Positions 16,936-26,853 are shown, counted from the stretch's first letter. The stretch: 39,805 bases of DNA from Bacteroidota bacterium (GCA_024642705.1 JAHEAQ010000036.1:2194-41998), one strand, 5' to 3'. Made by a program: numbers and translations. The notes: generated by a model not told the origin, from the letters alone.

Positions 16936-17964
16936 ATGTTGAATGAAAATCTAAATGCTCATAATGATCGGTTAAATTCCGATGACCTAAACTATGAAAA
17001 GAGCATAAGACCAGCTATTTTATCAGACTTTAAAGGTCAAAAAAAGATTGTAGATAACTTATCTGTATTTATTGAAGCTGCAAAATTAAGAAAAGAAGCG
17101 CTGGATCATGTTTTGTTGCATGGACCTCCAGGTCTTGGAAAAACTACGCTTGCCCATATTATTTCTGCGGAAATGGGAACTACTTTAAAAATGACTTCAG
17201 GTCCAGTACTAGAAAAGCCTGGGGATCTTGCAGGTTTACTTACAAATTTGGATGAGGGAGATGTGCTTTTCATAGATGAGATCCATAGGTTGAACAACAT
17301 TGTTGAAGAATATCTATATTCTGCTATGGAAGATTACAGAATTGATATTATGATCGATTCAGGTCCTAATGCACGAAGCGTTCAATTAAGCTTGGAACCA
17401 TTTACCTTGATCGGAGCTACGACAAGGATGGGTTTATTGACTGCCCCCATGCGTGCAAGGTTTGGCATTAATTTCCTTCTTGACTATTATGATGTCAAAA
17501 CGCTTCAAGGCATTATTGAAAGAAGTGCAGGAATTCTGAATATACCGATCACTTCAGAAGGATCATATGAAATTTCAAAAAGAAGCAGAGGAACGCCAAG
17601 AATTGCAAATGCATTGCTTCGTAGAATTCGAGATTTTGCTCAAATAAAAGGTACAGGAATTATTGATATTGCCATTTCTAAGATGGGTCTAGATGCATTA
17701 AATGTAGACGATAGTGGTCTTGATGAAATGGACAATAGGATTCTTGATACCATCATTAATAAATTTAAAGGCGGCCCTGTTGGTATTAGCACCATTGCAA
17801 CTGCTGTAGGAGAAGAATCCGGAACTATTGAAGAGGTTCATGAACCGTTTCTAATTATGGAAGGATACCTTCAACGAACACCAAGAGGAAGAGAGGCAAC
17901 TATTAAAGCATATCGACATATCGGTGTGGTTCCACCAAGCCATAATCAAACATTATTTCAATAA
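16936..17964 (+). CDS. ruvB: Holliday junction branch-migration helicase RuvB
   Basis: RuvB of 342 residues, the standard length. The AAA+ core carries Walker A GPPGLGKT (63-70) and Walker [12 protein letters not shown]. Sensor and arginine-finger segments follow ([18 protein letters not shown]), and the C-terminal winged helix ends in [21 protein letters not shown]. With RuvA it drives branch migration of Holliday junctions in recombinational repair. A -7-like TAAATTTG at 16909-16916 lies 20 bases before the ATG; no matching -33 box was found. It is monocistronic; ruvA and ruvC are not in this window. Confidence 0.97.
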   Translation: MLNENLNAHNDRLNSDDLNYEKSIRPAILSDFKGQKKIVDNLSVFIEAAKLRKEALDHVLLHGPPGLGKTTLAHIISAEMGTTLKMTSGPVLEKPGDLAGLLTNLDEGDVLFIDEIHRLNNIVEEYLYSAMEDYRIDIMIDSGPNARSVQLSLEPFTLIGATTRMGLLTAPMRARFGINFLLDYYDVKTLQGIIERSAGILNIPITSEGSYEISKRSRGTPRIANALLRRIRDFAQIKGTGIIDIAISKMGLDALNVDDSGLDEMDNRILDTIINKFKGGPVGISTIATAVGEESGTIEEVHEPFLIMEGYLQRTPRGREATIKAYRHIGVVPPSHNQTLFQ

Positions 17965-17980
17965 TACATAAGATTGCTTC

Positions 17981-18012
17981 CTATTTTTTGTCAAAATCGG
18001 TAAAAAAAATAG
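17981..18012. terminator. possible bidirectional terminator between ruvB and the DUF3467 gene
   Basis: CTATTTTTT (17981-17989) can pair with AAAAAATAG (18004-18012). With T-runs on either strand it could end both convergent transcripts. The stem is almost all A-T and so is weak. Confidence 0.35.
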
Positions 18013-18017
18013 ACTAT

Positions 18018-18335
18018 TTATGCTTGAGCTGTTGGCGTAAAATTCATCGGTGGAAAAAATTCTTTGGTATTTGATTCTCCAATAGAACCAAATTGTTTTT
18101 CGAATTTTTCAATATTATCGCTTAGTGCTGTCATTAATCTTTTTGCATGTTGCGGAGTGAGTATAATTCTTGACTTCACTTTTGCCTTTGGAACATTGGG
18201 TACTAATCTAATAAAATCAACGACAAACTCAGAATGAGAATGCGAAATAATGGCAAGATTTGCATAAGTTCCTTCTGCAATTTCTTCAGGCAATTCTATA
18301 TTAACTTGATTGTTTGGTTGTTTTTTATCTTCCAT
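18018..18335 (-). CDS. DUF3467 family protein
   Basis: A small soluble protein of 105 residues matching the DUF3467 pattern: IELPEEIAEGTYANLAIISHSHSEFVVDFIRLVPNVPKAKVKSRIILTPQHAKRLMTAL, then a Pro-rich tail. The family is widespread in Bacteria and its function is unknown. It is monocistronic and convergent with ruvB. Confidence 0.88.
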   Translation of the reverse strand: MEDKKQPNNQVNIELPEEIAEGTYANLAIISHSHSEFVVDFIRLVPNVPKAKVKSRIILTPQHAKRLMTALSDNIEKFEKQFGSIGESNTKEFFPPMNFTPTAQA

Positions 18336-18786
18336 TGTTTTCTTTATTTTGTGTAAAACTAATGTTTATTATTAAAATAATAAATGAATCTCAGTTCAAA
18401 AATGAAAAGAGAATTACCATTTCAGTTTTGAAAAATTAATTCAATTCCATAAAGTACAACTAATAAATTCAGAAATAGTTTCTTTGACATCCTTTAAAAA
18501 TAATCTAAAAACGACGATTAGTACTTTAAACATTTTTAATATGAGGATTTCCGCACTAGCAAAATGATTTTCACTTAGAAAGTTAACTTGTTGAGAATGA
18601 ATAATTGGCAAAATTTCAATTAAACAAATAGATTAATTTAAAAATTGTATCGTGCAAGAACATATATAAATATTTATATATATCTAATTCCTTTTATATG
18701 TTCATAATAAGACATACATTTGGAATTGATTCGGCATTTAATTCTGTCGAAAAAACCGATTTTTTTATACTATTCATCCCGAAAAT
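18336..18786. other. 450-base non-coding region
   Basis: No reading frame of note on either strand. It contains a perfect 20-bp A/T palindrome at 18662-18681. Around it, GAACATAT near 18658 can pair with ATATGTTC near 18706, giving a larger AT-rich hairpin about 80 bases before the next gene. This may be regulatory or simply a product of low complexity. Confidence 0.35.
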
Positions 18787-19293
18787 ATGAATCGACACAA
18801 TACAGTCGACCTTAAAGGTCAACTTTTCAAGGCAAAAAAAGCCTCCAATAAGAAAACTCCTTTTGGAAAAGATGTAAGCTTGCTAATGATTGTGGGTGTC
18901 ATTGGCTGTATTGGAACATTATTTATTTTCAACAAATCATGGATTAGTGAAAAAAACGCATCTGGAAATACCCTTACAACGATAACAATTCCTCCATCCA
19001 TAATAAGTTTAACACCGATGGATAAAAGTTTTCTAATTATATCAGGAGATTATTTGATCCATAAATCTTTAAATTTTACAATCCCTGACTTTAATTCCAA
19101 AGCCATTTATGAGGTCAATTTTGGTGATGGAAAAATTCAAAAATTTAAAACCCAAAATTTCAATCATACGTATTCAGAAGATGGTTTTTACTATATTGAA
19201 ATGAAAATGATATTTAAAGAAGAGTCAACCATTCTATTTGAAACTAAGGTTGAAATAACTGATCCAAATAAAAATTTAATTTCATTTAATTGA
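18787..19293 (+). CDS. single-pass membrane protein with PKD-like domain
   Basis: A 168-residue protein. A basic cytoplasmic N-terminus (KAKKASNKKTPFGK) leads to one membrane helix (about residues 33-50, MIVGVIGCIGTLFIF). The outer part ends in a PKD-like beta-sandwich, seen in VNFGDGKIQKFKTQNFNHTYSEDGFYYIEMKM. PKD domains are extracellular protein- or glycan-binding folds, so the protein probably faces the periplasm. No catalytic motif is visible and I do not recognise the full-length family. Confidence 0.65.
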   Translation: MNRHNTVDLKGQLFKAKKASNKKTPFGKDVSLLMIVGVIGCIGTLFIFNKSWISEKNASGNTLTTITIPPSIISLTPMDKSFLIISGDYLIHKSLNFTIPDFNSKAIYEVNFGDGKIQKFKTQNFNHTYSEDGFYYIEMKMIFKEESTILFETKVEITDPNKNLISFN

Positions 19294-19423
19294 AATGGAA
19301 TTTGTCATAAAATCTATTTAATTTTATAAATCTTTTAGAAACTGATTTCAGTTACAAGTTTATTTGTATAGATTTATATCACATTCAAACTTATTTGCGT
19401 TATTTCTTTATAGCTTAAATATT

Positions 19424-19642
19424 ATGCTCGATATTTTAAAAATTACCGTTGAAAAATCAGTTTTTGGTGTCTGCCATTATTTGGCTCAACGCATGGGTGT
19501 CAGAACAGGTCGAGTCAGGTTATATTTTATATATTTAAGTTTTGTTACTCTTGGCTCACCAATAGTTTTATATTTAATCGCAGCTTTTTGGCTAAATGTT
19601 AGAAAATATATGCGGAAAAGTAAAAACATTCTTTTTGATTAA
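19424..19642 (+). CDS. PspC-domain membrane protein
   Basis: A small protein of 72 residues from the ATG at 19424; an in-frame TTG at 19364 is less likely. It shows the PspC pattern: FGVCHYLAQRMGVRTGRVRLYFIYLSFVTLGSPIVLYLIAAFWL, with a first amphipathic part, then a hydrophobic segment, then a basic end (RKYMRKSK). PspC proteins act in membrane stress responses, in some bacteria as an anti-sigma-like or toxin-linked membrane factor. It stands 53 bases ahead of modA and could share its transcript. Confidence 0.82.
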   Translation: MLDILKITVEKSVFGVCHYLAQRMGVRTGRVRLYFIYLSFVTLGSPIVLYLIAAFWLNVRKYMRKSKNILFD

Positions 19643-19695
19643 TTTCTACCTTCATAGTTTTTTAAGTTTTCGCAATATTTGATAAGAAAGTCAAA

Positions 19696-20451
19696 ATGTC
19701 CAAATATTCTTTTTTACTTTTTATCTGCTTAATTTCTTGCCAAAGAACTCCTAAAGTTACGCTAACCATTGCTGCAGCTGCAAATGTTCAATATGCACTT
19801 TCGGAACTTGTTCAACAATTCGAGCAACAAACCAAAATAAAATGTAACATAATAAGCTCGTCATCTGGCAAATTAACTGCCCAGATAAATGAAGGTGCTG
19901 CTTACGACATATTTTTTTCTGCAGACATGAAATACCCAGAATTCATTTTTTCAGAAGGACTAGCTGATCAAAAACCAACTGTTTACGCTCTTGGAAGTTT
20001 GGTACTTTGGTCAACAAAAGAAGGAATTGAACCTAGTTTGTCACTTTTAGGAAGCGACCAAATAAAACATATTGCATTGGCTAATCCAATGACCGCTCCC
20101 TATGGCAAAGCGGCAGAACAAATTTTGCAATCCTTAATAAATTATGAGGAATTAAAAGGCAAATTAGTATATGGGGAGAGCATAGCTCAAGTCAACCAAT
20201 TTGTAAATTCTGGAGCTGCTGAAATTGGAATTACTGCAAAATCTGTTGTTTTATCTCCTCAATTAAAAAATATTGGAAAATGGATTTCAATCGATGACAA
20301 TTTGTACGATAGCATTGAGCAAGGCATGATAAGTCTTAAAAATAGTACGGCAAGTGATGAGCTTAAATTGCAATTTTTTGATTTTATGGGGAGCGAAAAA
20401 GCGAAAGCTATTCTTTCAGATTATGGATATAAACTTCCAAAAAGTGAATAA
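19696..20451 (+). CDS. modA: molybdate ABC transporter substrate-binding lipoprotein ModA
   Basis: ModA-type periplasmic binding protein of 251 residues with a lipoprotein signal (LISC, lipidated Cys15). The mature part starts LTIAAAANVQYALSELVQQFEQQT and carries SSSGKLTAQINEGAAYDIFFSAD, ALGSLVLWS, ALANPMTAPYGKAA and GAAEIGITAKS, all family-typical. It captures molybdate or tungstate and delivers it to ModB. It is first of modABC; 152 bases separate it from modB. Supplying molybdate fits the nearby MoeB-rhodanese gene, though molybdopterin genes are otherwise absent here. Confidence 0.93.
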   Translation: MSKYSFLLFICLISCQRTPKVTLTIAAAANVQYALSELVQQFEQQTKIKCNIISSSSGKLTAQINEGAAYDIFFSADMKYPEFIFSEGLADQKPTVYALGSLVLWSTKEGIEPSLSLLGSDQIKHIALANPMTAPYGKAAEQILQSLINYEELKGKLVYGESIAQVNQFVNSGAAEIGITAKSVVLSPQLKNIGKWISIDDNLYDSIEQGMISLKNSTASDELKLQFFDFMGSEKAKAILSDYGYKLPKSE

Positions 20452-20603
20452 AAGCATCGTCGAAGGAGTTTTATGGTATTAAGTAATCTTAAGCTACAAT
20501 ACTTTTGTCTGAAAAGAAAAAACTAATTAATAGTCACTAAATTTGAGGAAAGAATCCATTTGGATATTCAAATCATATTCTAAAAAACTATATTAGTGAT
20601 TAT

Positions 20604-21275
20604 ATGGAGTGGGGACCAATAATTCTAACATTCAGATTAGCATTTCTGACAACATTAATTCTTATGTTGATCTCTATTCCATTGGCTTATTGGTTGTCCA
20701 GAACAAAATTCAAATTAAAACCTATTTTAGAAACATTAATCAGCATGCCATTGGTTTTGCCACCAACTGTAATTGGATTTTATTTGTTGGTAGCATTTTC
20801 ACCAAACAATAGTCTTGGAACTTTTTTAAGAGAATCTATTGGTTTGCAGTTGGTTTTTTCTTTTAGCGGGTTGGTTTTTGCCTCTGTTATATATAGTCTT
20901 CCATTTATGGTTCACCCGATTCAAGCGGGTTTTGCAAATCTACCCGCCTCATTAACGGAATCTGCTTACGTCATGGGAAAATCCCAATGGACAACTTTAA
21001 GAAAGGTGCTATTACCAAACATTCGGTCTTCTTTGTTAACGGGGATTGTACTTTCTTTTGCCCACACCATTGGAGAATTTGGAGTTGTTTTAATGATTGG
21101 AGGTAACATACCTAATAAAACGAGAGTTGCTTCAATTGCTGTATATGATGAAGTAGAAGCTTTGAATTATGCCGCAGCAAATCAATATTCTTTGTTTCTT
21201 TTCATAGTCAGTTTTGCCATATTATTAGCAGTTTATTTCATAAATGGCAATGTATTAAATAAATTCTGGAAATGA
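20604..21275 (+). CDS. modB: molybdate ABC transporter permease ModB
   Basis: Integral membrane permease of 223 residues with about five helices. The EAA-type cytoplasmic loop is visible as HTIGEFGVVLMIGGNIPNKTRVASIAVYD, matching the ModB consensus. It forms the translocation channel with ModC. The stop codon overlaps the modC start in the ATGA pattern (21272-21275), so the two are translationally coupled. Confidence 0.93.
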   Translation: MEWGPIILTFRLAFLTTLILMLISIPLAYWLSRTKFKLKPILETLISMPLVLPPTVIGFYLLVAFSPNNSLGTFLRESIGLQLVFSFSGLVFASVIYSLPFMVHPIQAGFANLPASLTESAYVMGKSQWTTLRKVLLPNIRSSLLTGIVLSFAHTIGEFGVVLMIGGNIPNKTRVASIAVYDEVEALNYAAANQYSLFLFIVSFAILLAVYFINGNVLNKFWK

Positions 21276-22144
21276 TTTCATTTGATCTATATAAGAAACT
21301 AAAATCTCCTGATGGGCACATCAGCTTAGAAATTAAAGGAAATCTTGAACAAGGAAAATTAATGTCCATATATGGGCCTTCAGGAGCTGGAAAAACTTCT
21401 GTTTTAAGAATGCTTGCTGGGCTTCTGAAAGCTGACAAAGGATATATAAAAGTAAATGGTGAAATATGGTTTGATACTGAAAATGAAATAAATCTAAGTC
21501 CTCAAAACAGAAGGATTGGATTTGTTTTTCAAGATTATGCACTTTTTCCAAATATGACTGTACTTCAAAATCTTGAATTTGCTCTTGAAAAAAATCAAAA
21601 TAATAAGATTGTAAATGAGATGGTAGAAGTGATTGAATTAGGAGAATTGATACACAAACATCCGAAAATGCTATCTGGTGGGCAACAGCAACGTGTGGCA
21701 TTAGCACGGGCATTAATCAGAAAACCGAGTTTGTTATTATTGGACGAACCACTTTCTGCCCTCGATCATGAAATGCGAATAAAAATGCAAGATTATATTT
21801 TAAAAGTTCATAATAATTTCAACTTGCACACCATTCTAGTGAGCCACCAATTTAGTGAAGTTATCAAAATGTCAGATCAACTTATTATGATTAATGAAGG
21901 CAAAGTCAGCAAACAAGGGAATGCCTCATCCATATTTATTCCAAAAGAACTTGCTTCTGACCTTCAACTAGATCTAAGAATTGTGGAATTGATGTCAATC
22001 GAAGGTGTGAAATATGCTGTAGTTCTTTTAGAGAATCAATTGTACAAAATCAAAATTGATCCAGAATCCCAAAATAAATATGTAAAAGGAGGTCTTATCC
22101 GCATTGCAGTCAAAGACATTTCCATAAAAGACAATCAAATATAA
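21272..22144 (+). CDS. modC: molybdate ABC transporter ATPase ModC
   Basis: ABC ATPase of 290 residues. Walker A is GPSGAGKT (35-42), the signature LSGGQQQRVALARAL lies near 131-145, and Walker B LLLLDEPLSALD follows. The Q-loop segment is FVFQDYALFPNM. E. coli ModC is about 60 residues longer because of a molybdate-binding Mop/TOBE tail. Here only about 50 residues follow the ATPase, and I see no clear Mop motif, so regulatory molybdate binding by this subunit is doubtful. It starts inside the modB stop codon. Confidence 0.92.
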   Translation: MISFDLYKKLKSPDGHISLEIKGNLEQGKLMSIYGPSGAGKTSVLRMLAGLLKADKGYIKVNGEIWFDTENEINLSPQNRRIGFVFQDYALFPNMTVLQNLEFALEKNQNNKIVNEMVEVIELGELIHKHPKMLSGGQQQRVALARALIRKPSLLLLDEPLSALDHEMRIKMQDYILKVHNNFNLHTILVSHQFSEVIKMSDQLIMINEGKVSKQGNASSIFIPKELASDLQLDLRIVELMSIEGVKYAVVLLENQLYKIKIDPESQNKYVKGGLIRIAVKDISIKDNQI

Positions 22145-22166
22145 AAAGACCTGTAAAGTGTCAAAA

Positions 22167-22835
22167 TTAAAGCGAGAAAGCGTATTGAATAATATTTGCG
22201 CCCATTTGCAAAGCTTTTATCCTTAATTCTGGTGGGTCGTTATGCACTTCTTCATCTTCCCAACCATCGCCAATATCACTTTCAAAAGTATAATAACAAA
22301 CTACGCGCCCTTCCCATATTAAACCAAAACCTTGAGGTACTCCATCGTCATGTTTATGAATTTTTGGAGGCCCACTTGTGAATTTAAATTTTTGATTATA
22401 GATTTCATGTGTAAAAGGGAGCTCAATAAATTCTAGTTCAGGAAAAACTTTTTTCATGGACGGTCTTATGTATTTATCCATTCCATAATTATCATCAATA
22501 TGAAGGAAGCCTCCTGAAATTAGATAATTTCTTAGATTCTCGGCTTCACTATTTGAAAATGCTGCATTTCCGTGACCAGTAAGGTGTAAAAAAGGAAAAT
22601 TATAAATATCAATACTACCAACATCAACAGTGGCATAATTTGCATCAATATTTGTCCCAAGAGTGCGGTTGCAAAAATTTGATAAATTTGTCAATGCTGT
22701 CGGATTAGCATACCAATCACCACCACCATTGTATTTCAGCAATGCAAGTTTCAAACTAGGTTCTTCGGATTTAAATCCAAAACTCAAAACCAGCGTGAGC
22801 AAAACCAATATTTTCTTCATTTTCATTAACTTCAT
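22167..22835 (-). CDS. exported DUF4159 family protein
   Basis: A 222-residue protein with an N-terminal signal peptide (MKMKKILVLLTLVLSFGF) and DUF4159 landmarks: LALLKYNGGGDWYANPTAL, FPFLHLTGHGNAAFSNSEAENLRNYLISGGFLHIDDNYGMD, and the C-terminal DIGDGWEDEEVHNDPPELRIKALQMGANI. The family has a glutamine-amidotransferase-like (ThuA-like) fold and no proven enzymatic role. Several ATGs lie within the first eight codons, so the exact start is uncertain by a few residues. It ends the rsmE-sulfatase-DUF4159 minus-strand run. Confidence 0.85.
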   Translation of the reverse strand: MKLMKMKKILVLLTLVLSFGFKSEEPSLKLALLKYNGGGDWYANPTALTNLSNFCNRTLGTNIDANYATVDVGSIDIYNFPFLHLTGHGNAAFSNSEAENLRNYLISGGFLHIDDNYGMDKYIRPSMKKVFPELEFIELPFTHEIYNQKFKFTSGPPKIHKHDDGVPQGFGLIWEGRVVCYYTFESDIGDGWEDEEVHNDPPELRIKALQMGANIIQYAFSL

Positions 22836-22964
22836 TTTTCAACTTGATATACTAATAATAACATTCCTTTTGAAATTATTGCAGACTGTTGATGAATCCG
22901 TAAATTTATTATTTTTTAGTTGAATATCTATTTCCAGTTTTCAAATTAATTTAATTCAGAAGGT

Positions 22965-24551
22965 TTATTCATTTACAAATGAAATTTGATGCCAATCAAA
23001 ATCGATTGAATCATTCAATTGTTTTTCGCCAGGAGTGCTACGCCCATCTTTAATATATTTCACCAATAAAGATTTCAGTTCTTCTACTTTTTCCGTTTCA
23101 ATAGCTTGGAGATTATTTTTTTCACTTGGGTCTTCTTTGAGGTTATAAAGTTGGATTTTAGGCAAAGAATCAATGATTGGATCATTAGGCTTAGGATAAC
23201 TCCAACCTCCAGAGCCAGGGCACATTATTAGTTTAAAATCGCCTTTTCTGATGGCAAAACTCCCATTTATAGAGTGATGAACTGTAGCTTCTCTAAAATC
23301 GCGCCCCAAATTTTTCTCTTTAAATAATGGAAGCATACTGAAACTGTCTTCACCCTCATTATCAGATAATGCATATCCAACAATATTTGCGCAGGTAGCC
23401 ATGAAATCCGTTGAACAAATAGTTTCATTTGAAACCGTTCCTTTCTTTATTACATTAGGCCACTTGGCAATAAATGGAACTCGATGTCCTCCTTCAAATA
23501 TATCTGCTTTATTTCCTCTAAAAATATAACTAGGAAAATGCCCTTTACTTTCTAATTCTTCCATTTTGGCAGCGGGCGAACATCCATTATCGGTCATAAA
23601 AATTACTAAAGTATTGTCTTCAATTCCCGCATCTTTAATTGAATTTAACAAATCTCCAATATAACCATCTATCATCATCACAAAATCAGCATACGGATTT
23701 AAACCACTTTTTTCTTGCCATTGTTCTTCTGGTAATATAGGTGTGTGCGGTGAAGGAAGCGCAAGGTACAGGAAAAATGGATTAGGTTCTTTCACTGCGT
23801 CTTGAATATAATTAATTGCTCTTTTGAAAAAATTAGGTGTGACTTCACTATGCACAAAGTCATGAGACGTTGGACCTTCTCGCCACCATGAATACTTACC
23901 TGTATTGACAGTAATTGTATCGGGCATTTCTGTTGCCATTCCATTTTCGACATATACATAAGGAGCCATATCCAATGATCCCGAATGTCCGAATGCATAA
24001 TCAAATCCAAGATCATTTGGGTTGTTGGTTACAGGTTTTGAAAAATCAATATTCATAAAATCATTTGGATCCCAGCCTTCACCACTTGCAATTATAGAAT
24101 CTTTGATGGCCCAATCCCAGCCTAAGTGCCATTTTCCAATAAATGCAGTTTTATATCCTTTTTGTTTTAAAATTGAGGCTACAGTACTCCTGGATTTTGG
24201 AATTAATGCATTTGATTTTCCAGTAAGAACACCTTGTTTTAAGGCGCTGCGCCAATTGTATCTACCAGTAATAATGCTATATCTTGTAGGAGTGCAAACT
24301 GCTGCTGAAGTGTGAGCATCAGTAAATATCATTCCTGCTTGTGCTAATAAATCAATGTTGGGAGTTTTGATTTTGCTATTTTCATTAAAGGCTGTAACAT
24401 CGCCGTATCCCATGTCATCTGCTAAAATATATATTATGTTTGGCCTTGAAAGATCATCGCCTGATTCATTACAAGAAAATATAAAAACCAATAAGGCTAA
24501 AGCAAAGGTGAAACGTAAAATTCGAATGGTTGATGATTTCAATTTTTTCAA
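22965..24551 (-). CDS. lipoprotein arylsulfatase (S1 sulfatase family)
   Basis: A 528-residue sulfatase. The N-terminus is a lipoprotein signal (FSC, Cys27), so it is a periplasmic or outer-membrane lipoprotein. The catalytic motif is CTPTR with Cys86, the residue that becomes formylglycine, followed by the conserved GRYNWRS. Metal-binding residues include the DD in YILADDMGYGD (45-46). Family features near 141-155 (GKWHLGWDW) and FMTDNGCSP are present. It hydrolyses sulfate esters, possibly on sulfated polysaccharides; the substrate cannot be told. It needs a formylglycine-generating enzyme, which is not in this window. Confidence 0.93.
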   Translation of the reverse strand: MKKLKSSTIRILRFTFALALLVFIFSCNESGDDLSRPNIIYILADDMGYGDVTAFNENSKIKTPNIDLLAQAGMIFTDAHTSAAVCTPTRYSIITGRYNWRSALKQGVLTGKSNALIPKSRSTVASILKQKGYKTAFIGKWHLGWDWAIKDSIIASGEGWDPNDFMNIDFSKPVTNNPNDLGFDYAFGHSGSLDMAPYVYVENGMATEMPDTITVNTGKYSWWREGPTSHDFVHSEVTPNFFKRAINYIQDAVKEPNPFFLYLALPSPHTPILPEEQWQEKSGLNPYADFVMMIDGYIGDLLNSIKDAGIEDNTLVIFMTDNGCSPAAKMEELESKGHFPSYIFRGNKADIFEGGHRVPFIAKWPNVIKKGTVSNETICSTDFMATCANIVGYALSDNEGEDSFSMLPLFKEKNLGRDFREATVHHSINGSFAIRKGDFKLIMCPGSGGWSYPKPNDPIIDSLPKIQLYNLKEDPSEKNNLQAIETEKVEELKSLLVKYIKDGRSTPGEKQLNDSIDFDWHQISFVNE

Positions 24552-24594
24552 AATAAGTTATAATTAAAAATGACAAAATTCAAAACTTAATTTT

Positions 24595-25296
24595 TTACAA
24601 TGAATTGCAAAAATGAATTGCCTGAACAGCTGAAATACCTGCTGTTTCAGTTCTTAATCTATAATCGCCTAAACTTACAGCTACAAAATCTTGCTTTGCA
24701 GCATGTTCAATTTCTTGAGGACTAAAATCACCTTCAGGACCAATTAAAATAATTGCATTATTACCTTTTGGATATTTTTTGACCAAGTCTGAGGTCCCTT
24801 CTTCTAAATGAGCAATATATTTTGAACCCAAATATTGATTATTTATGAATTGATCAAATTTAGTTAAAGGGTTCAAAACGGGCAATTCATTTTTTAAAGA
24901 TTGCTTCATAGCACTTACGAGAATTTTTTCCAACCGTTCTTCATTGATGTTTTTGCGCTCACTTCTATGACAAAGGATAGGAGTGATTTCATCGATCCCA
25001 AATTCAGTTGCCTTCTCCAAAAACCATTCAAATCTTGCAATATTTTTGGTTGGGGCAATAGCAATATGAATTTTATAATCTCTTTTTTTAGAAAGGAAAA
25101 TTTCCTCTTTGATTCCTAAATCAACCTTTTTTTTGTTCATAGCGATGATAAAAGCCAAATAGGATTTGCCAAGTCCATCCGTAATAAAGACTTCGTCACC
25201 CACATTTTTTCTTAAAGCCTGTTTGCAATGAATTGCTTCGCTATCTAATAAAATCGCAGTTTTGCCATCACATTCTGAAGCATAAAACAAGATCAT
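24595..25296 (-). CDS. rsmE: 16S rRNA (uracil1498-N3)-methyltransferase RsmE
   Basis: A SPOUT-fold methyltransferase of 233 residues that makes m3U1498 in 16S rRNA. The SAM-binding knot is visible in ILIGPEGDFSPQEIEHA and VSLGDYRLRTETAGISAVQ, both family-specific. The N-terminal PUA-like part has HCKQALRKNVGDEV. The gene begins the minus-strand run with the sulfatase 43 bases downstream, an unlikely functional pair. Confidence 0.95.
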   Translation of the reverse strand: MILFYASECDGKTAILLDSEAIHCKQALRKNVGDEVFITDGLGKSYLAFIIAMNKKKVDLGIKEEIFLSKKRDYKIHIAIAPTKNIARFEWFLEKATEFGIDEITPILCHRSERKNINEERLEKILVSAMKQSLKNELPVLNPLTKFDQFINNQYLGSKYIAHLEEGTSDLVKKYPKGNNAIILIGPEGDFSPQEIEHAAKQDFVAVSLGDYRLRTETAGISAVQAIHFCNSL

Positions 25297-25384
25297 TTTT
25301 CTACTTTTTTATAACAAAAATTTAATATTATCAGTTAATAACTACATTATGTCCAAAAAAACTGACTTTATTGATTCACTTGAC

Positions 25385-25392
25385 TACTTTTG
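25385..25392 (+). promoter_or_regulatory. candidate -7 promoter element for the rseP operon
   Basis: TACTTTTG matches the Bacteroidota TAnnTTTG box, and is followed by CAGC, 70 bases before the rseP start. The -33 position (about 25361) reads ACTG rather than TTTG, so the promoter is only partly matched. Confidence 0.4.
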
Positions 25393-25462
25393 CAGCGAAA
25401 AATAGAAACAATTAATTAAAATCTACTGTTAGTACAGCAGATTTAAACAAGTAAATAAATTA

Positions 25463-26851
25463 ATGGATATTTTAATTAAAGCAATACAGCTCATTCTAAG
25501 TCTTTCAATTCTAGTAGTTCTTCATGAATTAGGGCACTTTGCGCCTGCAAAATGGTTCAAAACTAAGGTTGAAAAATTCTATTTGTTTTTTAATCCTGGA
25601 TTTTCTTTGTTCAAAAAGCAAATTGGCGAAACTGAATATGGTGTCGGGTGGCTTCCTCTTGGCGGTTATGTTAAAATAGCTGGAATGATTGACGAAAGTT
25701 TCGATAAGGAATTTATGGACAAAGAACCAGAACCGTGGGAATTTAGATCAAAGCCAGCATGGCAGAGATTAATCATTATGTTGGGCGGAGTAACGGTAAA
25801 TATAATATTAGGATATTTTCTTTTTGCATTAATTGCTTTTACCTGGGGTTCGACTTATATTCCAGCTGACCAAGCAAAAGACGGAATATATGTAGATAGC
25901 TTGGGATATGATCTTGGGCTAAGAACTGGAGATAAAATAATCAAAATCGGAGATGAAGCATTTGATAAATTTAATCCTGGAGCTTTAACAAAAGGCGTTG
26001 TAATTGATGATGTGCGAGAATTGACTGTGGTGCGCGATGGAAATGAAACAACTATTCCAATTGAAGAAAAATTTGTACAAATTCTAACTGGAGAAGGAAA
26101 AAATTCAATAATATTTAATGCTCGAACGCCATTTGAAATTGGAATGGTTCCAATGATTAGAAATAGCGCCTTTGACAATTTAAAACACAAGCTATTTAAA
26201 AAGCCGCTTAAAGAAAAAAGCCCAGCAGAAATTGCAGGTTTAATGGCCAATGATAAAATTGTAGCATTTAATGGTCAGCCTATTCAATTTTATGATGAAG
26301 TTTATGAAGCATCAAAATTGTTAAAAGATCAGGATGTAAAAATAAAATATGAAAGAAGTGGAAGTATTGATTCCACGGTAATACATCTTACTAAAGAAGG
26401 CAAATTAGGCTTATATAATAAAGGTTTAACTGATTATTTTGATACCAAAACAGAAAATTATTCATTTTCAGAATCTGTTGCGGTAGGTTTCAATAGAGCA
26501 AATGGTTTTATTAGCAGCCAACTCAATGCTTTCAAAAAAATATTCTCAGGCAAAATAAAAGCATCAGACAGTCTTGGAAGTTTTATTTCAATTGGTAATA
26601 TGTTTCCATCATCATGGGATTGGAATACATTCTGGAATATGACAGCGATGTTAAGTTTGATTCTTGGGATATTAAATTTACTTCCTATTCCAGGGCTTGA
26701 TGGTGGACATGTAATGTTTTTAATCTGGGAAGTTATTACTGGTAAAAAAGCGAGTGATAAGGTTGTAGAATATTCTACAATGGTTGGTTTCGTAATTTTA
26801 GTTGCTTTAATGATTTTTGCTGTAGGATTGGATGTAAGAAGACTTTTTTAA
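25463..26851 (+). CDS. rseP: site-2 intramembrane metalloprotease RseP
   Basis: A zinc intramembrane protease of 462 residues. The HELGH motif lies at 21-25 in the first membrane helix, and a second metal site LDG at 412-414 in LLPIPGLDGGH. Between them are PDZ-like segments, for example GLRTGDKIIKIGDEAF and SPAEIAGLMANDKIVAFNG. RseP cleaves anti-sigma factors or other membrane substrates in envelope-stress signalling. The next gene starts only two bases after the stop codon. Confidence 0.93.
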   Translation: MDILIKAIQLILSLSILVVLHELGHFAPAKWFKTKVEKFYLFFNPGFSLFKKQIGETEYGVGWLPLGGYVKIAGMIDESFDKEFMDKEPEPWEFRSKPAWQRLIIMLGGVTVNIILGYFLFALIAFTWGSTYIPADQAKDGIYVDSLGYDLGLRTGDKIIKIGDEAFDKFNPGALTKGVVIDDVRELTVVRDGNETTIPIEEKFVQILTGEGKNSIIFNARTPFEIGMVPMIRNSAFDNLKHKLFKKPLKEKSPAEIAGLMANDKIVAFNGQPIQFYDEVYEASKLLKDQDVKIKYERSGSIDSTVIHLTKEGKLGLYNKGLTDYFDTKTENYSFSESVAVGFNRANGFISSQLNAFKKIFSGKIKASDSLGSFISIGNMFPSSWDWNTFWNMTAMLSLILGILNLLPIPGLDGGHVMFLIWEVITGKKASDKVVEYSTMVGFVILVALMIFAVGLDVRRLF

Positions 26852-26853
26852 TC

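Noticed and set aside
18804-18820. A palindrome GACCTTAAAGGTC resembling the fad operator
   Set aside because: It lies inside the coding region of the PKD-like protein (codons for DLKGQL), differs at several operator positions and is in no promoter.
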